Source: Streptomyces sp. DG1A-41
GTDB taxonomy: Bacteria; Actinomycetota; Actinomycetes; Streptomycetales; Streptomycetaceae
Length of the DNA stretch: 64,000 bases
Assembly (NCBI RefSeq): GCF_037055355.1
Contig: NZ_CP146350.1
Coordinates: 3,681,001 to 3,745,000, forward strand
Reading direction: 5' to 3'
The stretch's first letter is position 1. Every line of letters begins with the position of its first letter. This document shows positions 43,594-52,741 of this stretch, one piece after another. The notes beneath the pieces were generated by a model, which did no database searches, was not told where the DNA came from, and worked only from the letters and a program-made list of their open reading frames with translations. The position numbers and the translations under genes are program-made.

Positions 43594-44477
43594 GCGGACT
43601 CCTTCTCCTGGTGCTGGTTCTGCTTGTGCTCGGCGATCCGCGCGAATTCCTCCACGGTCAGCGACTCGCCCCGCGCCTGCGGGGAGACCCCGGCGGCGAC
43701 GAGGGCCGCCTCGGCCGCGGCGGCGGACCCGGCCCAGCCGGCGAGCGCGGCCCGCAGCGTCTTGCGGCGCTGGGCGAAGGCGGCGTCGACGACGGCGAAC
43801 ACCTCGCGCCTGGAGGCCGTCGTCTTCAGCGGCTCGGGCCGGCGGACGAGGGAGACCAGGCCGCTGTCGACGTTGGGCGCCGGCCAGAAGACGTTCCGTC
43901 CGATGGCACCGGCCCGCTTGACCTCGGCGTACCAGTTGGCCTTGACCGACGGGACGCCGTACACCTTCGAGCCGGGCGGGGCGGCGAGGCGGTCGGCGAC
44001 CTCCGACTGGACCATGACGAGGGTGCGCTCGATGCTCGGGAAGGTGTCGAGCATGTGCAGCAGGACCGGGACGGCCACGTTGTAGGGGAGGTTGGCGACC
44101 AGCGCGGTCGGGGCGGGGCCGGGCAGCTCCGTGACGTGCATCGCGTCGGAGTGGACGAGGGCGAACCGGTCGGCGCGGTCGGGCATGCGGGCCGTGATGG
44201 TCGCGGGCAGCGCGGCGGCGAGCACCTCGTCGATCTCGACGGCCGTGACGCGGTCGGCGACCTCCAGCAGGGCGAGCGTCAGTGACCCGAGGCCCGGGCC
44301 TACCTCGACGACCACGTCGTCGGGGTGGACCTGTGCGGTGCGGACGATACGGCGGACGGTGTTCGCGTCGATCACGAAGTTCTGGCCGCGTTGTTTGGTG
44401 GGGCGTACGCCGAGGGCTGTCGCGAGTTCTCGGACGTCGGCGGGGCCGAGGAGGGCGTCGGGGGTGGGGCTGGTCAC
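43590..44477 (-). CDS. rsmA: 16S rRNA (A1518/A1519) dimethyltransferase
   Basis: 295 residues (RsmA/KsgA). It dimethylates two adjacent adenines near the 3' end of 16S rRNA, a late ribosome-assembly check. Motifs: [18 protein letters not shown], the SAM site [20 protein letters not shown], and the adenine-methylase motif NLPYNVAVP. The C-terminal domain holds [12 protein letters not shown]. Start is the GTG at 44477 ([12 protein letters not shown]), upstream of a region without similarity. Overlaps ispE by 4 bases, so the two are co-translated. Confidence 0.94.
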   Translation of the reverse strand: MTSPTPDALLGPADVRELATALGVRPTKQRGQNFVIDANTVRRIVRTAQVHPDDVVVEVGPGLGSLTLALLEVADRVTAVEIDEVLAAALPATITARMPDRADRFALVHSDAMHVTELPGPAPTALVANLPYNVAVPVLLHMLDTFPSIERTLVMVQSEVADRLAAPPGSKVYGVPSVKANWYAEVKRAGAIGRNVFWPAPNVDSGLVSLVRRPEPLKTTASRREVFAVVDAAFAQRRKTLRAALAGWAGSAAAAEAALVAAGVSPQARGESLTVEEFARIAEHKQNQHQEKESA

Positions 44478-44591
44478 GGGGACAAGGGTACGGGGGGTTC
44501 GGGAGGCCGGGTTTCCTGGTGCTCGGCGTCGGTGCCGGGGGCGGGGGGTTGCGCAGCCCGGCGGTGCGGGGTGCCGCTTCCCTGGGACGGG

Positions 44592-44608
44592 TGCCGCCCC
44601 AGGCGGCA
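44592..44608 (-). terminator. Short hairpin after rpfB
   Basis: TGCCGCC (44592-44598) and GGCGGCA (44602-44608) with a three-base loop, 21 bases past the rpfB stop. GC-rich, no T-run; it could reduce read-through into rsmA. Confidence 0.35.
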
Positions 44609-44628
44609 GGCATGCCCGCGGTTCACGC

Positions 44629-46098
44629 CTACCCGCGCAAGCGCCCCCCGCAGTGCGGCCAAGGGCTGGCCCCCCTCCGCACATACAGCTTCTTCGCGCG
44701 GTACGTCTGTTCTGCCGCCGGGGCGTCCTGGGGGCGGCCCTTGCCACCGAGGGCCTGCCAGGTCTGGGTGTCGAACTGGTACAGGCCGCCGTAGGTGCCC
44801 GACGAGTCGACCGCGTCGGGGCGGCCGCCGGACTCGCAGGCCGCGAGGCCCTGCCAGTCGAGGTGGTCGGCACCCTGCACGGACGTCGGTCGCGGCTTCG
44901 TGCCGACCTTCACCAGCTGCGGGCGCGGTTCGCGCACCACCTCGGATCTGATCCGGCGCGGCTTCTGCTTGACGCCGTTGACGGTGCGCAGGGAGTAGGT
45001 GACCCGGCGCAGGCCGGGCCGGCCCGCCTCTTCGACGACCTCCGTGCCACGGAACAGGGTCGGGTCGTCGGTCCGCCGCACCTGGAACGGGATCGGCTCC
45101 TCGCGGACCTCCTTGCCGCCCGTGATCCGCAGCACCGTGACGGTCTGCCCGTCGCGCGGGAAGCTCCCCTGCGGGACCGACGTGGTGTCCTGGCCGCGCA
45201 GGGTGATCCCGGCCTCCTCGACGGCCTCCCGCACGGTCGCCGCGTTGGTGCGGACGGTGCGGGCGCGGCCGTCCGCCATGATCGTGACCGTGCGCTCGGT
45301 CCGCACGTCCAGCGCGAGCCCTTCCCGCCCGATACGCCGGGAGCGCGACGTGGACACGTACGCGCCCTCCTGACGCACCCCCAACTGCCGGAGCGCCCCC
45401 TCCACGGTGTGTGCCGTCGTCCACACCTCGCTCCGCTGTCCGTCGAGGGTGAGCCGCACGGGGCGGCCGTAGCGCACGGCGACCTCGTCGCCGCTGGTGA
45501 TCTCCGTGCCGGGTCCGGGCGCCACCACGTCGTGGGCGCCGACCTCGACGCCCTCCTCCGCCAGCAGTTCGGTGACGTCGTCGGCGAAGGTGTGCAGCGT
45601 GCGCGCCCTGCCGTCGACGTTCAGCTCGATCGCCTTGTCCTTGGCGACGAACGCCGTGGTGCCGCCCGCCAGGAAGGCGACGACCAGTGCCTGCGGGAGC
45701 AGCCGCCGCATGGAGCCGTCGCCCGGTCGCTCGACGTACCGCGGCGCCTTGCGCCGGCGCGCGGACCGCCGGTGCGAGCCGGTGCGCGCCGCGGCGCGGG
45801 CTTCGGCGCGCGCCTCCACACGCGTTGTGCGCGCGCCGGTCGCGGGTGGTGCCGCATCGTCGTCCGGGGCGCCCTGCCGGGGCAGCCCGGGCAGGGGCGG
45901 CCCCTCGTAGGCGGGTCGGTAGGTGTCCTCGTAGGCGGGCCGGTAGGTGTCCTCGTAGGTGACGGGCGCCCCGGGCGTCCCGTACCCGGGCGTCCCGGCG
46001 CTGCGCGGATCGGCGGGCGGCGCGTCGAAACCGCCGTACACCGGGTCCGCGAAGGCCGGGCCATACGACTCGTACGTCTCGTACTGCGATTTGCTCAC
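44629..46098 (-). CDS. rpfB: Resuscitation-promoting factor RpfB-like cell-wall hydrolase
   Basis: 489 residues. A Tyr/Pro-rich and Arg-rich cytoplasmic segment of 125 residues (two YEDTYRPA repeats) precedes a membrane anchor near residue 130 ([20 protein letters not shown]). Then come three DUF348 units (e.g. [36 protein letters not shown]), a G5 domain ([20 protein letters not shown]) and the catalytic transglycosylase-like Rpf domain from about 413 ([13 protein letters not shown] with the catalytic Glu, then [11 protein letters not shown]). Rpfs cleave peptidoglycan and promote regrowth or germination. The unusually long N-terminal tail differs from mycobacterial RpfB. Gene order tatD-rpfB-rsmA-ispE matches Rv1008-Rv1011 of M. 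tuberculosis (recalled). Start GTG at 46098. Confidence 0.9.
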   Translation of the reverse strand: MSKSQYETYESYGPAFADPVYGGFDAPPADPRSAGTPGYGTPGAPVTYEDTYRPAYEDTYRPAYEGPPLPGLPRQGAPDDDAAPPATGARTTRVEARAEARAAARTGSHRRSARRRKAPRYVERPGDGSMRRLLPQALVVAFLAGGTTAFVAKDKAIELNVDGRARTLHTFADDVTELLAEEGVEVGAHDVVAPGPGTEITSGDEVAVRYGRPVRLTLDGQRSEVWTTAHTVEGALRQLGVRQEGAYVSTSRSRRIGREGLALDVRTERTVTIMADGRARTVRTNAATVREAVEEAGITLRGQDTTSVPQGSFPRDGQTVTVLRITGGKEVREEPIPFQVRRTDDPTLFRGTEVVEEAGRPGLRRVTYSLRTVNGVKQKPRRIRSEVVREPRPQLVKVGTKPRPTSVQGADHLDWQGLAACESGGRPDAVDSSGTYGGLYQFDTQTWQALGGKGRPQDAPAAEQTYRAKKLYVRRGASPWPHCGGRLRG

Positions 46099-46246
46099 GC
46101 CGACACGCTCCAGGGGCCGGAGGGGGTCCAGAGGGGTCCGGATCGGGCCCCCAGAACCTAGCGGAGCGGCCGTCACTCTCCAAAGCGACGCGACTACGCA
46201 CAGTCGTGCGGCAGGGGTCGGCGGGGAGCAGCCGGGGTCAGCCGGG

Positions 46247-47128
46247 TCAGTACCCGAAGGCGCGTGCCGTGTTCTCCCCGAGAGCCGTCGCCAGCGTGTC
46301 CTCGTCAACGCCGCGCACCTCGGCCATGGCCCGCACCGTGATCGGCACGAGGTACGGGGCGTTGGGCCGGCCCCGGTACGGCACCGGCGTGAGGAAGGGC
46401 GCGTCCGTCTCCACGAGCAGCAGCTCCAGCGGGGCCACCGCCACCGCGTCCCTGAGGTTCTGGGCGTTCTTGAAGGTGACGTTGCCGGCGAAGGACATGA
46501 AGTAGCCCGCGCCCGCGCAGATCTCCGCCATCTCGGCGTCGCCCGAGTAGCAGTGGAAGACGGTCCGCTCGGGAGCGCCCTCTTCCTTCAGCACGCGCAG
46601 GACGTCGGCGTGGGCGTCGCGGTCGTGGATGACCAGGGCCTTGCCGTGCCGCTTGGCGATCTCGATATGGGCGCGGAATGACCTCTCCTGCGCCTCCTTG
46701 CCCTCGGGCCCGGTGCGGAAGTAGTCGAGGCCCGTCTCACCGACGCCCTTGACCTGGGGCAACGCGGCCAGCCGGTCGATCTCGGCGAGCGCGTCGTCCA
46801 GTGCGGCCAGGCCGCCGGGTTCGCGCGCGCCCTGCCTCGACCAGCCGTCGGGGTCGCCGTGGACGATCCGCGGCGCCTCGTTCGGGTGCAGGGCGACCGT
46901 CGCGTGGACGGCGTCGTACGCGGACGCCGTCTCGGCCGCCCAGCGGGAGCCCTCGAGGTCGCAGCCGACCTGCACGACCGTCGTCACTCCGGCCGACGCC
47001 GCCTTCGCCAGCGCCTCATCCACCGTGCCGGACTGCATGTCCAGGTGGGTGTGGGAGTCGGCGACCGGCACCCGGAGGGGGTCCGGGAGCGGGGGCGCGG
47101 CGTGCTTGCCGGAGTCGTTCGTAGGCAT
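46247..47128 (-). CDS. tatD: TatD-family metal-dependent DNase/hydrolase
   Basis: 293 residues, amidohydrolase fold. Metal ligands are visible in DSHTHLDM, the Glu of GVGETGLDYF, H in ALVIHDRDA, HCYSGD and the late Asp in LLVETDAPFLTPVP. TatD enzymes are 3'-5' exonucleases or deoxyribonucleases linked to DNA repair. The ATG at 47128 follows GGGGC. Together with rpfB, rsmA and ispE it forms a conserved actinobacterial block. The 148-base gap to rpfB suggests rpfB has its own promoter, although I found no clear motif. Confidence 0.92.
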   Translation of the reverse strand: MPTNDSGKHAAPPLPDPLRVPVADSHTHLDMQSGTVDEALAKAASAGVTTVVQVGCDLEGSRWAAETASAYDAVHATVALHPNEAPRIVHGDPDGWSRQGAREPGGLAALDDALAEIDRLAALPQVKGVGETGLDYFRTGPEGKEAQERSFRAHIEIAKRHGKALVIHDRDAHADVLRVLKEEGAPERTVFHCYSGDAEMAEICAGAGYFMSFAGNVTFKNAQNLRDAVAVAPLELLLVETDAPFLTPVPYRGRPNAPYLVPITVRAMAEVRGVDEDTLATALGENTARAFGY

Positions 47129-47150
47129 GCCCCGATCCTACGAAAGGGGT

Positions 47151-47186
47151 ACGCCCTCCCCGATGGGGGAGGACCGGGGAGGGCGT
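47151..47186 (-). terminator. Terminator after the zinc-ribbon gene
   Basis: Perfect 11-bp stem ACGCCCTCCCC (47151-47161) / GGGGAGGGCGT (47176-47186), located 21 bases downstream of the stop at 47207 and upstream of tatD. Confidence 0.65.
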
Positions 47187-47206
47187 CGACAAGGGAGCCG
47201 GACGGG

Positions 47207-47623
47207 TCAGCTCGCCTTGCGCTGGAAGGGGTGCAGCAGGTCGGACAGGTGCCAGTGGTGGTGCTCGGGCTGCTCTTCCGTCCCCTCGGCGTCCGCCTTC
47301 GGGGCGTCCACGGGCCCGGCGGGCGGCGGCACGCGGTGGGACCGGTGCTCCGCGTTGCGCGCCGACTCGACCCGCCCGGGCCGCATGATCCGCACGACGT
47401 GTCCGTCGCAGTTCTGGCACGTGGGCTTGCTCAACGGGGAGGGCACGACCTTGCCGTCCGCCACGTAGAGGACGAACTCGTGTCCCGCGGCGTCCGTGTG
47501 GTGCTCTATCTCGTAGGACTGCTCCCAGCCGTACCCGCAGCGCATGCAGGCGAAGGAGTACGACTCGTTGACGACGGCGTTGGCGCCGGCGCGGAGCCCG
47601 GTCTGCCCTTCGATCTCACTCAT
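47207..47623 (-). CDS. Zinc-ribbon protein of unknown function
   Basis: 138 residues. Two C-x2-C knuckles, CMRC near residue 26 and CQNC near residue 70, on either side of a beta-hairpin (YEIEHHTDAAGHEFVLYVADG) make a zinc-ribbon. The C-terminal third is Pro/His/Glu-rich and disordered (EEQPEHHHWHLSDLLHPF). Conserved in streptomycetes at this location as far as I recall; no characterised homologue. Start is the ATG at 47623 after AGGAG; the longer frame to 47788 crosses the intergenic repeat. Confidence 0.75.
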   Translation of the reverse strand: MSEIEGQTGLRAGANAVVNESYSFACMRCGYGWEQSYEIEHHTDAAGHEFVLYVADGKVVPSPLSKPTCQNCDGHVVRIMRPGRVESARNAEHRSHRVPPPAGPVDAPKADAEGTEEQPEHHHWHLSDLLHPFQRKAS

Positions 47624-47940
47624 GCCAGCTCCTGTTCCGCTGTGGCGTGAAGACGGTTCCGTCCCCGCAACCCAGTGGACTCCCCAGCCGGACCGAAGGC
47701 AGCAGACCTGTCGACTATTGGCGCCGTTTTGGGGCTCCCTTGCCCCAGCCCCCCGTCGCCTTTGCCCATCCATGGGGCGCGCGCTCATAAGAAAAGCGCC
47801 CTGCTCAGAGGGTATTTAGCGCCCCCTTATGGGACGCGCCCCAGCGGGGCTGCATCCATGTGGGGCTCCGCCACGTGGGCGCGCCCAGCCACAGACAACC
47901 GCCGGCCCGCGACAAACCCCGGCCCCACCCCCGAACCCGG
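47624..47940. other. Intergenic region containing a probable dispersed repeat
   Basis: 317 bases with no coding frame. It holds the rsmI 3' region, the promoter of the zinc-ribbon gene and a repeat-like block (47800-47930, described separately). Confidence 0.5.
47800..47930. repeat. Probable Streptomyces dispersed intergenic repeat
   Basis: The string containing GCGCCCCCTTATGGGACGCGCC, GGGGCTGCATCCATGTGGGG, CTCCGCCACGTGGGCGCGCC and CAGCCACAGACAACCGCCGG (given in pieces, about 47815-47915) resembles a GC-rich element I recall in many streptomycete intergenic regions near 3' ends of genes. It can fold into several GC-rich stems. The match is from memory and needs a genome-wide search. Confidence 0.45.
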
Positions 47941-48789
47941 CTACCCGGTCGCGTTCTTCGCGGCCACCACCGCGTCGAAGACCACCCGCTTCGGCACCCC
48001 GGCCTCCACCGCCACCGCGGCGATCGCCTCCTTGCGCCGCTCCCCCGCCTCCTCCCGCACCCGAACCCGCCGAACCAGCTCCTCGGCCCCGACGTCCTCA
48101 GGCCCCGTGTCGGGCGCCCCCTCCACCACGACCGTGATCTCCCCGCGCACCCCCTCCGCGGCCCAGGCCGCCAGCTCGCCCAGCCCCCCGCGCCGCACTT
48201 CCTCGTACGTCTTGGTCAGCTCCCGGCACACCGCGGCCCGCCGCTCGGCCCCGAACACCTCGGCCATCGCCGCCAGCGTGTCGTCGAGCCGGTGGGGAGC
48301 CTCGAAGTAGACGAGCGTGCGCCGCTCCCCGGCCACCTCCCGCAGCCGCCCCAGCCGCTCCCCCGCCTTGCGCGGCAGGAACCCCTCGAAGCAGAACCGG
48401 TCGACGGGCAGCCCCGACAGCGCGAGCGCGGTGAGCACGGCGGACGGCCCGGGCACGGCGGTGACCCGGACGTCCCGCTCCACGGCGGCGGCGACCAGCC
48501 GGTACCCGGGGTCCGACACCGACGGCATCCCCGCGTCCGTGACGAGCAGCACCCGCGCCCCGCCCACCAGTTCCTCGACCAGCTCCGGCGTCCGCGCGGT
48601 CTCGTTGCCCTCGAAGTACGACACCACCCGCCCGTTGGGCGTGACGCCGAGCGCCTGGGTCAGCCGGCGCAGCCGCCGCGTGTCCTCGGCGGCGACGACA
48701 TCGGCTCCGGCCAGTTCCTCGGCGAGCCGGGGCGGGGCGTCCGCGATGTCGCCGATGGGGGTGCCTGCGAGTACGAGGGTTCCGGTCAC
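47941..48789 (-). CDS. rsmI: 16S rRNA (cytidine1402-2'-O)-methyltransferase
   Basis: 282 residues, SPOUT-unrelated tetrapyrrole-methylase fold. Conserved RsmI segments: LVLAGTPIGD, DVVAAEDTRRLRRL, SYFEGNE, LVTDAGMPSVSDPGYRLV, VPGPSAVLTALALSGLP and FEAPHRL. It modifies C1402 in the ribosomal P site with RsmH. Start is the GTG at 48789 with GGGAGG/GGAGGG upstream; the ATG at 48798 is an alternative. It diverges from the protein mannosyltransferase gene with an 86-base gap. Confidence 0.93.
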   Translation of the reverse strand: MTGTLVLAGTPIGDIADAPPRLAEELAGADVVAAEDTRRLRRLTQALGVTPNGRVVSYFEGNETARTPELVEELVGGARVLLVTDAGMPSVSDPGYRLVAAAVERDVRVTAVPGPSAVLTALALSGLPVDRFCFEGFLPRKAGERLGRLREVAGERRTLVYFEAPHRLDDTLAAMAEVFGAERRAAVCRELTKTYEEVRRGGLGELAAWAAEGVRGEITVVVEGAPDTGPEDVGAEELVRRVRVREEAGERRKEAIAAVAVEAGVPKRVVFDAVVAAKNATG

Positions 48790-48862
48790 GCCCTCCATCC
48801 TCCCAGGGGCGGAGGATGGGGACGCATACCGGCCATGCACGGGACTCACACAGCACGGTTCC

Positions 48863-48868
48863 CTACGA
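48863..48868 (+). promoter_or_regulatory. -10 element of a leaderless pmt transcript
   Basis: TACGAT ends seven bases before the GTG start at 48876, so transcription would begin at or next to the start codon. There is no Shine-Dalgarno sequence, consistent with leaderless initiation. Confidence 0.5.
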
Positions 48869-48875
48869 TGGCGCG

Positions 48876-50621
48876 GTGACCAGTACCGCGTCCTCCACGG
48901 ACACCCGGCAGGGCCAGGAGCCGCACGAGCAGCGGCCGTCCTGGCAGCAGCGGCTGCGCCGCTTCGGCTACCAGCAGCCAAGAAGCGACGCCCGTGACGT
49001 CCGTGACCGGCTGGTGCCGCCCTATGCCGAGCCCGGCCCGCGACTGTGGGCCGCGCTGGGCGTCCCGCACACGCTCGCGGGGCGGCTGGTGCGCTGGTCG
49101 GGCTGGATCGGCCCGCTGCTCGTCACGCTGCTGGCGGGCGTGCTGCGGTTCTGGAACCTGGGCAGCCCCAAGGCGGTGATATTCGACGAGACGTACTACG
49201 CCAAGGACGCGTGGGCGCTCGTCCACCGCGGTTTCGAAGTCAACTGGGACAAGAACGCCAACGACCTGGTCCTCTCCTCCGGCGGGCACGTCACCATCCC
49301 GACGGACGCGGCGTACGTCGTGCACCCGCCGGTCGGCAAGTACGTCATCGGGCTCGGTGAGCTGCTGTTCGGTTTCGACCCGTTCGGCTGGCGGTTCATG
49401 ACGGCGCTGCTCGGCACGCTGTCGGTGCTGCTGCTGTGCCGGATCGGCCGCCGGCTGTTCCGCTCGACCTTCCTGGGGTGCCTGGCTGGCGCGCTGATGG
49501 CGGTGGACGGCCTGCACTTCGTGATGAGCCGCACGGCGCTGCTCGACGGCGTGCTGATGTTCTTCGTGCTGGCCGCGTTCGGCTGTCTGCTCATCGACCG
49601 GGACAAGGCCCGCGGGAAACTCGCCGCGGCGCTCCCGGTGGACGCCGACGGCCGGGTCCGCCCCGACCGGCACGTCGCCGAGACGGCCCGCCTGGGATGG
49701 CGCCCCTGGCGCTGGGCGGCGGGCCTGATGCTGGGCCTGGCCATCGCCACGAAGTGGAACGGCCTCTACGTCCTGGCCGCGTTCTGCCTGATGGCGGTCC
49801 TGTGGGACGTCGGCTCGCGCAGGGTCGCCGGCGCCCGGGACCCGTACTCGGCGGTGCTCAGGCGCGACACGGGCCTGGCGTTCCTCGCCACGGTCCCGGT
49901 CGCGATCGTCACCTACCTGCTGTCCTGGACCGGCTGGATCCTCTCCCCCACCGACGGCTCGGGCGGTTACTTCCGCAACTGGGCCGCGAGCGACGGCAAG
50001 GGCGGCAGCTGGACCTTCCTGCCCGACTGGCTGCGCAGCCTGTGGCACTACGAGCACCAGGTGTACGAGTTCCACGTCGGCCTGTCCTCGCCGCACACCT
50101 ACCAGTCCAACCCGTGGAGCTGGCTGGTCCTGGGCCGCCCGGTGTCGTACTTCTACGAGTCCCCCGCGCCCGGCCGGGACGGCTGCCCCGCGGACGCCGG
50201 CGAGAAGTGCGCCCGCGAGGTCCTGGCCCTCGGCACGCCGCTGCTGTGGTGGGTCGCCTGCTTCGCGGTGCTCTACGTCCTGTGGCGCTGGCTCTTCCGC
50301 CGCGACTGGCGCGCGGGCGCCATCGCCTGCGGCATCGCGGCCGGCTACCTGCCCTGGTTCATGTACCAGGAGCGCACGATCTTCTTCTTCTACGCCATCG
50401 TCTTCCTGCCGTTCCTGTGCCTGGCGGTGGCCATGCTCCTCGGCGCGATCATCGGCCCGCCCCGCTCCACCGACACCCGCCGCGTCGTCGGCGCCACGGG
50501 CGCGGGCGTACTCGTCCTGCTGATCGCGTGGAACTTCATCTACTTCTGGCCCCTGTACACGGGCACCGCCATCCCGATCGGCGACTGGCGGGCGCGGATG
50601 TGGCTGGACACCTGGGTCTAG
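48876..50621 (+). CDS. pmt: Polyprenyl-phosphate-mannose:protein O-mannosyltransferase
   Basis: 581 residues, GT-C glycosyltransferase with about 10-11 transmembrane helices. The N-terminal outside loop has FDETYYAKDAW, with the DE metal/catalytic motif of PMT enzymes, and HPPVGKYVIGLGE. It transfers mannose from polyprenyl phosphate to secreted proteins during Sec export. In S. coelicolor Pmt is needed for phage phiC31 infection and cell-wall antibiotic tolerance (recalled). Start is the GTG at 48876, probably leaderless; the frame back to 48816 precedes the promoter. A small membrane-protein gene follows. Confidence 0.92.
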   Translation: MTSTASSTDTRQGQEPHEQRPSWQQRLRRFGYQQPRSDARDVRDRLVPPYAEPGPRLWAALGVPHTLAGRLVRWSGWIGPLLVTLLAGVLRFWNLGSPKAVIFDETYYAKDAWALVHRGFEVNWDKNANDLVLSSGGHVTIPTDAAYVVHPPVGKYVIGLGELLFGFDPFGWRFMTALLGTLSVLLLCRIGRRLFRSTFLGCLAGALMAVDGLHFVMSRTALLDGVLMFFVLAAFGCLLIDRDKARGKLAAALPVDADGRVRPDRHVAETARLGWRPWRWAAGLMLGLAIATKWNGLYVLAAFCLMAVLWDVGSRRVAGARDPYSAVLRRDTGLAFLATVPVAIVTYLLSWTGWILSPTDGSGGYFRNWAASDGKGGSWTFLPDWLRSLWHYEHQVYEFHVGLSSPHTYQSNPWSWLVLGRPVSYFYESPAPGRDGCPADAGEKCAREVLALGTPLLWWVACFAVLYVLWRWLFRRDWRAGAIACGIAAGYLPWFMYQERTIFFFYAIVFLPFLCLAVAMLLGAIIGPPRSTDTRRVVGATGAGVLVLLIAWNFIYFWPLYTGTAIPIGDWRARMWLDTWV

Positions 50622-50663
50622 CTGAGAGGATGGCGCGGATCATCACACAAACGGGGGGCGAAC

Positions 50664-50849
50664 ATGTTGGTGCTCATACTGTCGGTCGTCGTCCTGCTGC
50701 TCATCGGCGGCTGTGTCTGCGTCTTCTGGGCGGCCCGGGGCGACGCCCCGCGCTGGGCACGTGGTATGGCCAGGGTGACGCTGCTCGGCAGCGAACTGGT
50801 CCGCAGCGCGGACGGGAGTTCCAGCTCCCGGCGTGGCGGAGACGACTAG
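50664..50849 (+). CDS. Small single-pass membrane protein
   Basis: 61 residues. One N-terminal helix (MLVLILSVVVLLLIGGCVCV) then a basic stretch with RGDAPRWARGMARV and a Ser/Arg tail. GGGGGG precedes the ATG. It lies 42 bases behind pmt and before the transpeptidase genes, and streptomycetes conserve a small gene here as far as I recall. Function unknown. Confidence 0.6.
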   Translation: MLVLILSVVVLLLIGGCVCVFWAARGDAPRWARGMARVTLLGSELVRSADGSSSSRRGGDD

Positions 50850-51013
50850 TCGAGGAGCCCCGGGCACGGTGTCACGGGCCTGGTCCATGTTCGGTCGAAA
50901 ATCGAAACGCCCGTCCCCGTAGTAACCGCTTCCCCATAGAGTGCTCCCAGGATCGAGCTTTCTGAACGCGTTCAAAGGAGCGTGTGAAGCTCAAGGGGGG
51001 AGGGGACCACCCA

Positions 51014-52645
51014 ATGGGCAAGGGGGTCAAGACCGCTGTCATAGGCGGCGTGTTCGCGGTGATGGTGGGCGGCGCCGGGTACGGCGTCTTCAACATCGTG
51101 AGCGCGCTGAACGGTGACGGCGGCACGAGCGGGGCGGCCGCGGAGAAGAAGTCGGGCCCGCCCGGCACGGACGAGGTCAAGGAGACCACGGCCAAGTTCT
51201 TCGCGGCCTGGGAGGAGGGCGCGACCGCGACGGCGGCGTCGTACACGAACAACGACGCCGCCGCCGAGCAGCTGCTGACCGCCTTCGCCGGCGACGCGCA
51301 CATCACCGACGTGAAGATCACGCCCGAGGCGGCGAAAGGCACCACCGTGCCGTACACGGTGAAGGCGAAGGTGGCCTACGACGGAAAGTCCAAGCCGCTG
51401 AGCTACAGCGGCAAGCTGAAGGTCGTGCGCGGTCTCACCACCGGACGGCCGCTGGTCGACTGGCAGCCGTCCGTCGTGCACCCCGAGTTGAAGAAGGACG
51501 ACACGCTCGTCACGGAGCAGTCGGCCAGCCCGCCCATCGAGGCGGTCGGCCGTGACGGCTCCGTGCTGACGAAGGAGAAGTACCCCTCCCTCGGCCCGGT
51601 CCTGGACGCCCTGCGCGAGAAGTACGGCGAGAAGACCGGCGGCTCCCCGGGCATCGAGCTGGTCATCCGGCACACCGCCGGGAACGCTCCGGACACCCCG
51701 CTGCTCACCCTCGCCGAGGGCGAGCCCGGCAAGCTGACCACCACGATCAGCGCGAGCGCGCAGGCGGCCGCCGAGAAGGCGGTCAAGCGGTTCGCCCAGT
51801 CGTCCGTGGTGGCCGTCAAGCCGAGCACCGGTGAGGTGCTGGCTGTGGCGAACAACCGTACGGACGGCTTCAACGCGGCCTTCGAGGGCCAGGCGGCGCC
51901 CGGCTCCACGATGAAGATCATCACCGCCGCGATGCTCATCGACAACGGCGTGACCTCGATGAACGGCCCGGCCCCCTGCCCGGCCGACGCCGTGTGGCAG
52001 GGCCAGAAGTTCGAGAACCTCACCGGCATGGAGCCCAACGAGAGCGCCACCCTCGCCAACAGCTTCATGCGGTCCTGCAACACCGCCTTCATCAAGCTCA
52101 TCGACGAGAAGCCGCTCACGGACGCCTCGCTGACCCAGGAGGCCGAGCAGCGCTTCGGGCTGGGCCAGGACAACTGGAAGACCGGCATCGTCTCCTTCGA
52201 CGGCAGCGTCCCCGAGGTCAGCGGCCCGGACCGGGCGGCCGGTGCCATCGGGCAGGGCCAGGTGCAGATGAGTCCGCTGAACATGGCCTCGGTGACCGCG
52301 ACCGCGATCACCGGCACCTTCCGCCAGCCCTATCTCGTCTCACCGGAGCTGGACGACCGGCAGCTGGCCCAGGCCCAGGGTCTGAGGGCGAGCACCGCCG
52401 CCCAGCTCAAGCAGATGATGCGGCTCACCGCCATCCAGGGCACCGCTGAGGAGACCATGGCCGGACTCGGCGGCGACATCGGCGCCAAGACCGGTTCCGC
52501 CGAGGTCGACGGGAACGCCAAGTCCAACAGCTGGTTCACCGGCTTCCGGGGCGACATCGCGGCGGCGGCCATGACCGAGGAGGGCGGTCACGGCGGCGAC
52601 GCGGCCGGGCCGATTGTCGCAGCCGTGCTACGAACCGATGGCTGA
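51014..52645 (+). CDS. Penicillin-binding transpeptidase with NTF2-like domain (first of pair)
   Basis: 543 residues from the ATG at 51014; the GTG at 50984 with AAAGGAG just before is an equally possible start (553 residues). N-terminal membrane anchor (VIGGVFAVMVGGAGYGVFNI), then an NTF2-like domain of about 110 residues (KETTAKFFAAWEEGATATAA) as in MecA-type PBPs, then a transpeptidase with S298-T-M-K301, S354-C-N356 and K492-T-G494. It should cross-link peptidoglycan outside the membrane. TAGAGT at 50937-50942 may be the -10. It is a tandem paralogue of the next gene; both precede ssgE. Confidence 0.9.
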   Translation: MGKGVKTAVIGGVFAVMVGGAGYGVFNIVSALNGDGGTSGAAAEKKSGPPGTDEVKETTAKFFAAWEEGATATAASYTNNDAAAEQLLTAFAGDAHITDVKITPEAAKGTTVPYTVKAKVAYDGKSKPLSYSGKLKVVRGLTTGRPLVDWQPSVVHPELKKDDTLVTEQSASPPIEAVGRDGSVLTKEKYPSLGPVLDALREKYGEKTGGSPGIELVIRHTAGNAPDTPLLTLAEGEPGKLTTTISASAQAAAEKAVKRFAQSSVVAVKPSTGEVLAVANNRTDGFNAAFEGQAAPGSTMKIITAAMLIDNGVTSMNGPAPCPADAVWQGQKFENLTGMEPNESATLANSFMRSCNTAFIKLIDEKPLTDASLTQEAEQRFGLGQDNWKTGIVSFDGSVPEVSGPDRAAGAIGQGQVQMSPLNMASVTATAITGTFRQPYLVSPELDDRQLAQAQGLRASTAAQLKQMMRLTAIQGTAEETMAGLGGDIGAKTGSAEVDGNAKSNSWFTGFRGDIAAAAMTEEGGHGGDAAGPIVAAVLRTDG

Positions 52646-52741
52646 TCTCACCTCTACGGGACGGGACTCTAGGGTGGGGGCCGTCGTTGGGACAGCAGAG
52701 GGCAATGGGGACCCTGGGAATTCGTGGAGGAACGGACAGCA

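Noticed and set aside
46099..46246. c-di-AMP (ydaO) riboswitch upstream of rpfB
   Set aside because: Such switches precede some streptomycete rpf genes, but this 148-base gap is too short and lacks the expected conserved elements.
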